NCBI GenBank assembly: GCA_021234155.1
Contig: JAJEKV010000196.1
Span: forward strand, 186,001-250,000
Origin: Isoetes taiwanensis
Lineage: Eukaryota; Streptophyta; Lycopodiopsida; Isoetales; Isoetaceae
Length of the DNA: 64,000 nt
Direction of reading: 5' to 3'
Shown here: in pieces, positions 33,909 to 45,494 of the stretch
Layout: each line of letters begins with the position of its first letter
How positions within the stretch are numbered: the stretch's first letter is position 1
Translations under genes and position numbers: made by a program
Notes under the pieces: generated by a model
What the model was told of the DNA's origin: nothing
What the model saw: only the letters and a program-made list of their open reading frames with translations
Database searches by the model: none

Positions 33909-35081
33909 AGATTCTATAAAAACTCTCTTGGATTCTCCAAAATAATGTAAAGATTCTCCTAGATTCTTTGAGATTCCATCAATTTTCCCTTATATCCCAT
34001 AAGATCCCTTGATAGTCCTCGAGATTCTATAAGATTCTACAGACATTCCTTTAAATTTTCAAATATTCTTCTAAGATTCCCATAGGTTCCCTAAGATTCT
34101 CTTGAGATTTTTCTAGATTCCCAAAGAATATTCCAAGATTCCTGCAGGTTTGTCAAGGTTCTATGTAGGTTACCCCTAAATTCCCTTAGATTCTATAAAG
34201 ATTACCCTAGATTCTCCAAGATTCCATCAAGATTCCCCTGGAGTCTCAAAGATTTTATTAAGATCCATTTAGATTCCCGTGGATCTCCAAAGATTCTTCC
34301 AAGATTCCCATAGATTCCATGTAGATTCCTCGAGATTCTCCAAGATTCTATCAAGATTCCCTTAAATTCTGAAATATTTTATTGAGATTCCTTTAGATTG
34401 GCCTAGTTCCTCAAAGGTTCTCCCAAGATTCCCTTAGATTCCTAAATAATCTATGTCAATTATCTTAGATTATTTAAGATCCTATATAGATTCCTCTAGA
34501 TTCTCCAAGATTCCATCAAGATTCCCCTAAATTGTCAAAGACTTTATGAAGGTTCCCAGAGATTCTCCTGAGATTCGTATAGATTCCTAAGATTCTCTTA
34601 GATTCCATTGGATTCTACAAAGATTCCCTTAGATTCTCTAAGATTCTATCAAGATTCCCTTAGATTCTCCAAGATTCCATCGAGATTCCCATAGATTCTC
34701 CAAGTTTCTATGAAGATTCCTCAGATTCCTACTTAGATTTCGAAGGTTATCTCAAGATTCCTCTAGATTCCCCAAGATTCCCTAATATCCTATGTAGATT
34801 CTCTAGTTCCTACAAAGATTCCCTAGATTCTAAAATATTTTATGAAGATTCCCTTAGATTCTCAAGGATTCTTTTTTGATTTCCATAGATTCCCTTAATA
34901 TTCCAATGAGATTCCTCTAGATTCTCTAAGATCCCATGAACATTCTCGGAGATTCTCCTAAATTACGACCCTAATATTCCAATGAGATTCCTCTAGATTC
35001 TCTAAGATCCCATGAAGATTCTCAGAGATTCTTCTAAATTACGATAGATTCTGTAAGATTCCATGATTCCAAGAAGATTCT
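33909..35081 (+). repeat. GATTC-rich degenerate satellite (copy 1, 1.17 kb)
   Basis: A long array of AGATTCY words spaced about 10-22 bases apart, built from elements such as 'ttagattctccaagattcc' and 'atcaagattccc'. The higher-order unit is irregular. No coding. It is the most regular repeat of its size in the unit and is present in full in copy 2. Confidence 0.9.
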
Positions 35082-37795
35082 AAGCATTCGATCACATTGA
35101 CTCTTACTACGATGGAATGATGCCAAGGCACCACTCCATAGAAAGCTCTCGACGAGAGGAATCCAATGGTGTGGGCCCCACCTTCATCCGACCCCTCTAT
35201 TGGAAGTTACGGGCCTTTGAAGATGATTATAGAAAGGAAGCTTCCTAGAAATTCCATTCATAAATGTTGGTGTTACATCACTACTTTTTTTTATTAAATA
35301 TAAGGGTGCCACCTCACTTCCTTTAATAAAAAATGCAATCAAATAAAATACTTAATGGCCAAGATTTCACCTCCCCCTTTTGATCCAATGGCTGAGATTC
35401 GCTGCACCAAAAAGCACTTTTGAGAGACCTTCTTGGCACCTTCCTTATAAAAATCAAGGGCTAGAATTTATCCTTCCCTTTTGATCCAACGGTCAAAACA
35501 TGTTGTGCATGCCACACACAGATCATGACACACTGCTACCTTAAGAAATGGACGACCGAGATTAAAATGGATATGTAACACCCTCGTATGTAAGTACCCT
35601 CATATCTATATACAAGTTTTTGTACTATGAGTGGGTGGTGACCCATGGTTTATGAAGATGTGGAAGTAAAATTTGTGAAGATATAGAAGTACTGTCATTA
35701 TTTCCCCTGGGAGCTCATATTTAACATTTGAAAGCGGCAGAACAGGACCTATCAACCGGAATAGATTTGGATTCAGCAGGGTTCTGCGAGGGTTGTGGCA
35801 GCCTTGCAGAAGAATTCAAGGTGATGTGGCAGCCTTGATAAACCGCCTTGCATTTGTTGAAACATGAGGAAAGCATAAACGCCAAGATCTGAGCTTCCAA
35901 GAGCTTGCTGCTGGCCGCAAAGCTAATGCCCAAATATTCTGAGAGGTAATTATATTATTGATTGACTGATTTGAGTTTTGGGTTTCTAGGAATGTGGCAT
36001 TTGTTAAAATTGAATCATTTGATTTGTACTTTTTTGGGATTAAGAGCATTGGCAACACACCATGCAAGATTTAGCTTTGAATTTATAAGCCCAAGAGCAT
36101 TGGAATCTAGTTCGTCAATTACAATCAACGATACAACTGCAATTTGCTAAAATAGATTTCAGACACAAGATTGCATTTTTAAGGATGTGGAGCTACAATT
36201 TGAAAAAACTGTAATTCCGTAGTGATCAAGCTATTTAATAAAGCAATTCTTTGTGCTACAGATGCCTAAGTTATTATCGACTGTAGGTAAGGTCTGAAAT
36301 ATTATGTAACATGAATAAGGATGGCAATAAACTCATAACTATTTGCATGACCATCCGCATGAAGCATGGGAATGTGAGCATTGGCTGTAGAACATCCGGT
36401 GCATTTTGCACAATATGCAATCACCAAAAACCAAAACTCCTACCATCAGGTGGTCAGGATGAGACTATTATATCCTGGTACTACCATCAGGTGGTCAGGA
36501 TGAGACTATTATACCCTTTACCAGGATCTACGACCATAAATAAGAAACATATGTACAACACTTTTATCTCAAGTGCAATGCCCTGAAAGTAGATAGATCA
36601 TTTAGTGGTATTTAATATGGTATTTAATTTCATGTCCAGGTAAAACCATGATCATTTACAAAACCTACATAATAGGATTACATTTAGCAACAATCTATAT
36701 CATAGCCGGACTTTTAAGTGGATCAAATAGGTTGATGCCGCTTGTGCTTCCTCAATTGCCATCAATTGTTGTCGCAAGTGGAAATATTTGCACTTCTCTT
36801 CAATTTGTACACAATTTTGCGCCCTGCTTGAAAACAGATTCTTATTTGTCTCTTTCCAGTTCCAAAGTATAACTATTTTGAGTTTGCAGAGAAGATTTAA
36901 GCGAGGTATGCATTCCAAATCCCTCCAACAACTAGTCTCGCAACTCTGCCAATAGATGCAACATAGAGGAATGCAAAAAAGGTTACATTGCAACAAAGAA
37001 CAGCCAAATAATTAGGCAATTGGTTACACAATATATATAAAGGGCCCTACCGCATCTGTAAGGCCGCAATAAAGTCTATATAGGTTGCATAGGATATGTC
37101 TTGAAAAAATCTAAATTATCTCCATGGACTAAGGCAACAACCAAAAGATGGGTCGAAGCACAAAGCAAAGAGAGGACTTGAATGAGCCTTAAATTGTGCA
37201 ATAATAGCTTTTTTTACGAGATCCCTCACTACTATTTGTAATTTAAATGCATACATGAGTAATTTTGTGCACTTAACGTTGTTCCTTCATTATTCTTGCC
37301 ATTCTTGGGCGGACTACCAGATCCTGGGGAGATATTTCCATTTGGGTTCAGCACAATATTTTGCCAATCCTATTATAAACCCTGTCATCAAGTTTAAGAA
37401 TACCAGCTACAACCTTTACAACAAAACCTAATCATAGCATGGCATGATAATCCTAAATAACATAGCAAGGTACTTATATCATTGCAAAAGCGACAAAGCA
37501 CTAAGAGCGCACTGAATATGTTACAAATTTGAGACATTGCTATTGCTAACATGATATTAACGAGTTGCTAACGTTCCCTGGATGGTTGATAACCTTACGC
37601 TTCCTTTTAAATGGCGATTGGGCTTCCTCATCAAACTAGTAATAACACAATGAAATAATGCTGCTCGTAATGGAATTAATATACTCGTCCAATAGAGTTA
37701 GGAATTTCATTGCCTTTGCCATAATGTCATGCAAATCCTTATGCTTCCTTTTAAATGGCGATTGGGCTTCTTAAATGGCGATTGGGCTTCTTAAA
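35082..37795. other. AT-rich DNA of copy 1 and duplication junction
   Basis: No recognised gene. It includes a ~35-base tandem repeat ('ctaccatcaggtggtcagga' twice near 36,440 and 36,480) and the junction 37,750-37,795, where 'aaatggcgattgggcttctt' is repeated immediately before the start of copy 2. Confidence 0.5.
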
Positions 37796-38960
37796 TTGCT
37801 TAAGCTTCAGACCCTTCGGTTAAACCCTAGGCCAGTTGTATTGGCTAATGGGAAAGTCAGATATACCGAAGGGAGAAGAGTGAACTTCAACATTGAGTTG
37901 CCGGGGGTTGAAGTAAGTATGGGAGCAGAGATCATGGATATGGGAAAGTACGACCTCATAGTCGGGATGGAATATCTTATTTCGGCAAAAGCTTTCATCG
38001 ATTGTGCGGCAAGGAAAGTAATCCTCACGGCAAGGAAAGTAATCGATGTATGTCTATTGAGAAATTGTTGAAAAGCATTAAGAGGCAACAAATAACATAT
38101 GTGTTTAAGCTCCAAGCAATAGACGAACCTGAAGAGGAAGGCGAGAAGGAATCATTATTTGCAAGGTTGCCTGAGTCTGTAGTGGACTTAATTAAGGAGT
38201 TTCACGACGTCTTTCCAGACGAGATCGAGAAGCTTCCGCCATACAGAGGAGTAGAGTGTGAAATAGCACTCGAAACAGGGACCAAGCCTAGCAGCAAGGC
38301 ACCTTACCGGATGACTGGTGAGGAGTTGGTAGAGCTCAAGAAACAGTTGAAAGAGCTCTTAGATCTAGGGTTTATAAGGCCAAGTGTGTCTCCTTTTGGG
38401 GCACCTATTTTATTTGTCAAGAAGAAAGATGGTAGTATGCGGATGTGCATTGATTATCGACAGTTGAATAAGCATACTATAAAGAATAAGTACGCCTTAC
38501 CTAGAGCAGACGACCTCATGGATCAGCTTCAAGGATCAAGGAAGAAGATGTTCACAAGACAGCCTTCAGAACCAGATATGGGCATTATGAGTTCACAGTT
38601 ATGCCCTTTGGTTTATCTAATGCTCCCGCAACCTTTATGAGACTCATGAACGATATTTTTTGTGAGTTCCTAGATGAATTTGTTATCATTTTCTTTGATG
38701 CCATCTTGATCTATAGCAAGACTTTGGAAGAGCACGTGGAGCATCTAAAGAAGGCCTTGCAGAAGTTGAGACGACACCAATTGTATGCGAAGCTGAGTAA
38801 GTGTCATTTTGCTACACCAAAGGTAGACTACCTCGGCCATATAATTTCAGCAGAAGGTATTGCAACATATCTAGCCAAGATTGAAGCAGTTGTTCTAATC
38901 CAACTAGCAATAAGGTTTGCAGAGACTTTAAGACATCTGAGGGGAAAAAGTCGTTAACAG
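37796..38960 (+). pseudogene. Ty3/Gypsy protease-RT relic (duplicated part)
   Basis: Near-identical to 27,421-28,560. It carries the same protease end and RT blocks ([49 protein letters not shown]). It has no gag because the duplication began inside the protease. Broken; its similarity to copy 1 dates the duplication, not the insertion. Confidence 0.85.
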
Positions 38961-40330
38961 AAACCCTTCGACAAAAACATTGCACTCCGACCATCTTTAG
39001 GGCGGAGCAAGCTCCAAACCTATGTAAAACAGCCGCTATCACGATTAGAAATGTTTGGACCACAAAGAACATAAGCCAAAAAAAGGGGGCACTGCCACAT
39101 GCCAGCAAAGCATTAAATGATGTATGAGATAGACTGTGGCTAGGAAATGGGGAGGACCTGCTAAGTTTACACCTTTCAATGCCAGAATTGCAACAACACG
39201 TTGCTCTCTACTGTGCAATATTAATTGGGAAAGGGAAATGAAAGTGTTAAATCATGCAAACAATGCAAGGTTCAAGGAATTTGGAAAGGGCACCAAGCTT
39301 GGATTCCAAGTAAAGAGACCAAAACAGCAAAACCGGCAAGAATGGAGAGAAGCAGGGTGTTGGTGTTAAGGATAAATAACTCACAAATATATGTGAACCT
39401 CTTCCTACATAAATGGAGAAACTCAGCATAGTCAGAACTGTCATCTATCTTGTGCAATTGCAGAATGAGTGGTCTTGTTCTCAACCAATATAGGGAAGCT
39501 AGTGTCTATAACAGGATGCACATCAGCTGAAATGCGAGCAGAAAAGCATGTACACAGGGATTTTCAACACGCACATAGACGTTGAAGCAGAGACAGTCCT
39601 GCATCAATACGTTTTTTTTATGCCTCTGGAACCATATCTCAAATTCGAACTACTGTTCCATTATGCAGAAGCTCTTGCCTCTTTCTTTGATCCTGTTTAA
39701 GCAAGCCGAAATAATACTTACTCCAAAGAAAAAGATGCATTCACCTTGGTCTCAATCTTCTATGGCATGGAAAACAAAAAATGGTGACAAACTGCCTATA
39801 AGCAAGCAGATCTATCATTTCTTTTTGAAAATCAAGAAGGCATAAAAGCCCAACTGCTTTTTCACATCCCACAGCAAGAAGGGGGTCCATCTATGTTTTT
39901 GGGTCTCAAACCAAATGCTCTGTTTGCCTGGCCAGTCCCCGATCATTTTGTGCGATGCATGATTTAGAATGCCTCGTTTTATGCCTTATGATAGGGCATG
40001 TTAAATTCTGTCACTCCAGAGGATAGGATCACTGGATCTTTCATCATAGTCAATCAGATTATAATGCACAAAGAATATCTTGAATTGTTCAACTTTACCG
40101 GAGTTTTTTGCCCACCAATGACCATGCCTCGATCACCTGCTTGCTATAAGATTGGGGATTAAAGTTACATTTTCGAGATACTGATCCATTTATCTATACC
40201 AGATCTATTATATGTCTGTCCAGTGTATACTGTAACTTGTAACTTGTAACTGGATCTTGCATGGGTAAACCCCTTTTTCCCATCTTATTGCCTCTCGTGT
40301 ATTTGATGAAATACTAAAGGATTCCTAAAT
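38961..40330. other. Mosaic with coding-like scraps (copy 2)
   Basis: Unassigned. Includes a plus-strand stretch with two CxxC pairs (about 39,175-39,275: FQCQNCNN and SCKQCK in one frame), which hints at a zinc-ribbon scrap. The reverse strand has other open scraps. None can be named. Confidence 0.35.
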
Positions 40331-40334
40331 CTCC

Positions 40335-40960
40335 TGGTTTTCACTCTCAGAAGCAATCATAGCCTAGATCCAAATCTTGCTGGATGGTTTTAAGGCCCAA
40401 CTGGCTTGTCACTAGTGTAGCATCCTCCTCATGCCCGTCTCTCTCTCTTCTTCAGTACTTTCTTCAGAATCTTCAAACCATATATGAGATCCACGAGGCA
40501 GTGGAAGATCATGGAACCTATAAAAACACCACCACAATATCAATAAATTCACATTGTCTAAGGCATCAGACATCTTACTGCTGCTAGAGAGTTACGGCCC
40601 TCCTGTACAACCACCTTACTGATCTATCATCACTATAAGCAGTCATGTGTCTATCAGATTTTAGATCATGGTTTCTACCATTTCATTTCTATTCTCGATA
40701 TTTACAGTCTCATTATCACGCAGCTCACTGTTGATTTCTTCAACATTCAAAATCTCTACTACCGGCTCATAATCTGAGGATTGCATCTGATAATGCATTT
40801 CCTACTCCGCTGGTGATGTATTACCTTCATTTTCAAGCTTTTGTTGCTCTCCATGTGTATTACAATACCTTTCAGGCAAATAAACCCGCTGATCACAAAA
40901 CTTCATGCAATCTGGAGCAGTTCAGGTTGACTCATGTGTGAGTATTATAATAAAAGTAGA
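40335..40960 (-). pseudogene. Possible captured gene fragment, unidentified (reverse strand)
   Basis: The reverse strand reads as coding-like peptide in several runs: FCDQRVYLPERYCNTHGEQQ, SDYEPVVEILNVEEINSELR, and further left GHEEDATLVTSQLGLKTIQQ. The composition is normal for a soluble acidic plant protein. No family was recognised and the frame is interrupted. It lies immediately upstream of, and antisense to, the ARM/TPR-like fragment. Confidence 0.35.
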
Positions 40961-40989
40961 ACCCATAGTCACTGTCCCATGCAAAAATC

Positions 40990-41650
40990 CATGCATTGTA
41001 GTTCAGTTAGCTCAGCATACTCTGGCCCTGAAGCTTTAAAGAAAATCACAGAGTATATAGTGATTCCACTAACAGGTTTTATTGGATATTACCATGTCAC
41101 TGTGCAATCTTGCTAGGTCTTCTGATGACTGTCAGTATATGGCTGTTGATTGTTTATTATGTCTTGTTGAGGACCAGGCAACCCGGATTCACGTTCTAGA
41201 CAAAGTCATAGCTGCATTAGCAGATTTGGCAGAGCTGATTCATCAAGGGACCATAGGAAAGTTGCAAAGAAAATTGCTGGCTTATTATTCAGATGTTGCA
41301 TTTCTCTTGGACCAGCATCCATGTCTCCCACTACAAAGGCAATCCTAAGTGAGTTATCTAGCCAATTGAAGCGGATTCAGCAAGAGAAATGCATGACCAT
41401 GGAGGACATTCAGATAAGAAGAGCAGCTGCTCTTGTTATTAAATTGGAAGTCAATGCCAAGTTTTTTTCTGGAGACATTTGTGGAGCAGCTTGCAAGTAT
41501 ACTGAGGGCTTAATGTTATGTCCTTTCAAAGCAAGAAAAGCAAGGGTGCCTCTTTACAGTAATAGAGCTTCGTGTCACCTTCTTATGCAGAATCCAGGAG
41601 CTGCTGTTAGTGATGCAACAAGAGCCCTGTGTCTTCATAATCCATTCAAT
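40990..41650 (+). pseudogene. ARM/TPR-like protein gene fragment (copy 2)
   Basis: Plus-strand coding runs: SGPEALKKITEYIVIPL, then CNLARSSDDCQYMAVDCLLC and KLQRKLLAYYSDVAFL, then VIKLEVNAKFFSGDICGAAC, YTEGLMLCPFKARKARVPLY and SNRASCHLLMQNPGAAVSDA ending TRALCLHNPFN. The last block is a tetratricopeptide pair and the earlier part resembles armadillo-type helices, as in the plant ARM-repeat/TPR-like protein family. That family normally has a larger protein, so both ends are missing. There is a frame change near 41,330. Similarity stops at about 41,645, where antisense carboxylesterase sequence begins. Family assignment is from recall of motif patterns. Confidence 0.6.
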
Positions 41651-42144
41651 GATACTGAATCCTTACTGTCGTTGACAAAAGCACCATCATGGAACTGAAT
41701 AATTAAAGGTAACTTCACTTGATGAATTTCCTTCCGAGGGCAATATGCACCCCCAAACTTCAAAAAGTCATCTAGCTTATCATATTCACAACTCCCACAG
41801 CCATTGCTGACAGAGCTACCATCAGAAGCTTCCGAAAAGGTTTTAAAATCTGAAGTAAGACCGTCTGCAAGAACTGTACATTCAGGTAGCCTGCTGAAGG
41901 CCCTGTTTCCTGTGTCGTTGTCAGTGCCAAGACACTGTTGTGGAATAAAAATACGAATTGATAAAGCTGTTATAGGATCTATAATACAATCTTTGGTTGC
42001 CACACCATCCATAAAGGAAGCATTAGGCGGCACTTTACTTAGGGAACATCTAGTAACGACTGTTTTGCCATCTTTAGTGCTAATGGAGTGTTTTAATGTA
42101 TACTTATATCTCCAGCTTGCGATCTTGATCCCAATGTTCAGCAT
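41650..42144 (-). pseudogene. Carboxylesterase (CXE11/16-like) N-terminal fragment (copy 2)
   Basis: The reverse strand reads continuously for about 165 codons: SLSKVPPNASFMDGVATKD, then CIIDPITALSIRIFIPQQC, a variable acidic loop, then GGAYCPRKEIHQVKLPLIIQ and FHDGAFVNDSKDS. This is the N-terminal quarter of plant alpha/beta-hydrolase carboxylesterases of the CXE11/16 type; the last part corresponds to the HGGGF oxyanion-hole segment, here HDGAF. The catalytic Ser, Asp and His lie downstream in the family and are absent. It ends at the junction with the oppositely oriented ARM/TPR fragment, so it cannot make an active enzyme. Confidence 0.65.
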
Positions 42145-43760
42145 ATCTCCGTGTTCAATACCTTAACTGGCGACATCAACTACATGTAAGAAAGTAGTAG
42201 AACAGAGCTTTTAATATACAAACAACACTCTGCCATCTGTTGTTAGAAAGTGATAGATGTACATTTAGTCTGACACCCAATATCAAATAATCTTGTTGGA
42301 AAAATGTTATTTTAAAAAAAAAACTATAGCTTTACAAATCTGAAGCCTAATTTGCTACCTGATGTTGAGTTATGAGAAGCCAAAATGCAAAATTCTTATC
42401 TTCAGAACATTGGCAGGCATGAGAATGATATTTCTATACTAAGTAGTACAAATGTGGATGATCAGAGTGCCAATGGCCTGAAACATTATTTAAATAAGAC
42501 AGTTAACTCAATTGGGGTCGCCCATATTTATGAAACTGGAACAACGTCCTATGAACACTAAGCAGATAATCCAATATGGAGCATTCACAAGCAGGCCACA
42601 GAATTCATACATGTAGAGATGCTTTTAAGAAAATACTACGAATATGAGATTCAGCAACGATTGCATTGCACGGGCCACATTCTGCGAAAGAGAAGTGCTT
42701 CACTACCAGAACATAGTCAGATATCGCAGAAATTATAACTTACATCAATAAAGCTAAATTTCCTTGATGGGTCTTCAACTTGCAACCAGCATATAGATCA
42801 ATAAAGCTAAATTTCCTTGCGCTCTGATAAAAATATAGATCACGTTGCACTCATATTTTAAACACATTCAAGAACCAAAGGACACTCAGATGAATTAACC
42901 AAATTCATCCATAAACTATCACAATATAGCATTGCATTACCTGGATGGATTAGAAGCGTACTGAAGATCAAGAGAAACTCTTCAATCTCGTGCAAAGACA
43001 TGCATTTAAAAACCTGGTCAAATCAAAGCACGATCAGGCAACAAATATTTAACCAAACTTTACTATCTCCTGCGGATTGTAACTAACTCAACAGAAAAGA
43101 ACTGAAAGTATTTCTGACCTTATCTTTCCCACACCAGCGAAGCCTTGATGTGCATACATACTTCTCCTCGAGCTAGTATCAAAACCCTGCAAGAAATCGA
43201 TAGCTTTTAGAAGGAGTCTACATAGTGGATATCCAAAACTGAAATCCAAGACAAAGGCAGCCATGGCTCCGGAATACATAGACATTCTACACAAACCTAC
43301 AAAACCAATCCACTGATGCAAGCAGCCATGTTGCTGGCCAATGCCATTGAGCCTTTAAATGCTTTTTGAACTATGCTGAAAAACAGAGAAATTCCTAACA
43401 TGAACACATGTGCAATTCCACGAGTAAAAAATAAGCACAAATTTCATGCAACACTAACACTGCCGTATGTGGTGGCGATCCAGCAGCTCCGCTTACATGC
43501 GCCCGGAAAGAAGAAGAAGCTCATGGCCATGGCGCCATAACTGACAGACGCTCGGACTACAATAAGAAGCTCATGGCATCGAACACCTCTGTAGCGCTGC
43601 AGCAGAATGAATTGATCGAAGAAATGGCTGGATAGAAGGAAAAAAGCTAGGCTTTCTTCTTGCGCTGGAGATTGAGGAGCTCGAAAATCCCTGGACCTGG
43701 TTTAAGCGCGGGAGCCCAGACGAAGAAGCCGCCTCCAACAAATGAAGATCGGCTCTTTTG
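42145..43760. other. Intergenic with exon-like reverse stretch (copy 2)
   Basis: Counterpart of 31,766-33,330. The reverse-strand open stretch 43,088-43,321 (SGAMAAFVLDFSFGYPLCRL, then HQGFAGVGKI) is almost identical in both copies. No family recognised. There is also a 26-base insertion near 43,350 relative to copy 1. Confidence 0.4.
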
Positions 43761-44328
43761 GCATATCCATTAATGGTGCATTAACTTCAAGGGTTACTAA
43801 TCGATGGCCGAGATGAAATCTTTAAATCCAATGGCCCATATTTAATAAACATTAAATATAAAATGCCCTAATTTCAAGGATGGACGGTCTACATAAAATG
43901 CCCCAATTGAATCCCTAGATCTAACGGGCCACATCAAAAGCCCCAAATAAAGGGGGCTGCTTGGGATTGATTGAAGTGTTAAAAACCTGGTCATCCCAGA
44001 AGATGGGCGGTAGAGATCAATCTTTCAACAATTTCCTTGCACCTTCCTTAAGCTTAAAATCAAGGGCCACGATTTCTCACTTGCCCTAAACCGAACCTCG
44101 GGGATGGGGTGCATGACCTATCCATGCCCCATGCATGCCCCCATCAAATCCAACGGCTATTCCGCGACACCTCAAAAAAATCGCCTTGATGTGAATAATC
44201 TCTACCTACTTTCACCCCCATAGGACCCATAATATAATTGTATATATATATACAAGTGGTTGTATATATGAGGATATCCAAAACTTCGACCAAAAGCCAA
44301 ATGTAGAGCCATCCAACGAAGATTCTAT
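43761..44328. other. GACGGCCGAGAT-type repeat (copy 2)
   Basis: Counterpart of 33,331-33,908. Here copy 2 becomes the odd copy: several words of copy 1 (such as 'ggacggccgagatc') are replaced by unrelated strings, for example near 43,980-44,010 and 44,085-44,100. Confidence 0.45.
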
Positions 44329-45494
44329 AAAAAACTCTCTTGGATTCTCCAAAATAATGTAAAGATTCTCCTAGATTCTTTGAGATTCCATCAATTTTCC
44401 CTTATATCCCATAAGATCCCTTGATAGTCCTCGAGATTCTATAAGATTCTCTGCTGTAACATTCCTTTAAATTTTCAAATATTCTTCTAAGATTCCCATA
44501 GGTTCCCTAAGATTCTCTTGAGATTTTTCTAGATTCCCAAAGAATATTCCAAGATTCCTGCAGGTTTGTCAAGGTTCTATGTAGGTTACCCCTAAATTCC
44601 CTTAGATTCTATAAAGATTACCCTAGATTCTCCAAGATTCCATCAAGAAATGGAGTCTCAAAGATTTTATTAAGATCCATTTAGATTCCCGTGGATCTCC
44701 AAAGATTCTTCCAAGATTCCCATAGATTCCATGTAGATTCCTCGAGATTCTCCAAGATTCTATCAAGATTCCCTTAAATTCTGAAATATTTTATTGAGAT
44801 TCCTTTAGATTGGCCTAGTTCCTCAAAGGTTCTCCCAAGATTCCCTTAGATTCCTAAATAATCTATGTCAATTATCTTAGATTATTTAAGATCCTATATA
44901 GATTCCTCTAGATTCTCCAAGATTCCATCAAGATTCCCCTAAATTGTCAAAGACTTTATGAAGGTTCCCAGAGATTCTCCTGAGATTCGTATAGATTCCT
45001 AAGATTCTCTTAGATTCCATTGGATTCTACAAAGATTCCCTTAGATTCTCTAAGATTCTATCAAGATTCCCTTAGATTCTCCAAGATTCCATCGAGATTC
45101 CCATAGATTCTCCAAGTTTCTATGAAGATTCCTCAGATTCCTACTTAGATTTTGAAGGTTATCTCAAGATTCCTCTAGATTCCCCAAGATTCCCTAATAT
45201 CCTATGTAGATTCTCTAGTTCCTACAAAGATTCCCTAGATTCTAAAATATTTTATGAAGATTCCCTTAGATTCTCAAGGATTCTTTTTTGATTTCCATAG
45301 ATTCCCTTAATATTCCAATGAGATTCCTCTAGATTCTCTAAGATCCCATGAACATTCTCGGAGATTCTCCTAAATTACGACCCTAATATTCCAATGAGAT
45401 TCCTCTAGATTCTCTAAGATCCCATGAAGATTCTCAGAGATTCTTCTAAATTACGATAGATTCTGTAAGATTCCATGATTCCAAGAAGATTCTC
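44329..45494 (+). repeat. GATTC-rich degenerate satellite (copy 2, 1.17 kb)
   Basis: Nearly identical to 33,909-35,081, with one ~10-base difference near 44,645. Same AGATTCY words. The array itself contains few CAG/CTG sites and accordingly few copy-to-copy differences. Confidence 0.9.

Larger units (their letters stand above)
27421..37772 (+). repeat. 10.4-kb tandem duplication, copy 1
   Basis: It begins inside the Gypsy protease ('ttgcttaagcttcagaccct') and ends at 'aaatggcgattgggcttctt'. Copy 2 repeats the same order at an offset of 10,375 bases near the start, rising to about 10,410 near the end through small indels. Contents: protease-RT relic, mixed captured gene fragments (28.6-33.3 kb), a GATTC-rich array (33.9-35.1 kb) and AT-rich DNA (35.1-37.8 kb). 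Identity is very high outside CAG/CTG sites, so the event is recent. Confidence 0.92.

Noticed and set aside
33909-35081. CRISPR-like array
   Set aside because: The repeated word is short, irregularly spaced and degenerate with no constant repeat/spacer pattern, and the genome is a plant.
38002-38640. Functional retroelement polymerase gene
   Set aside because: The RT relic is part of a truncated, broken element with no integrase or LTR; the duplicate at 27,627-28,265 is the same fossil.
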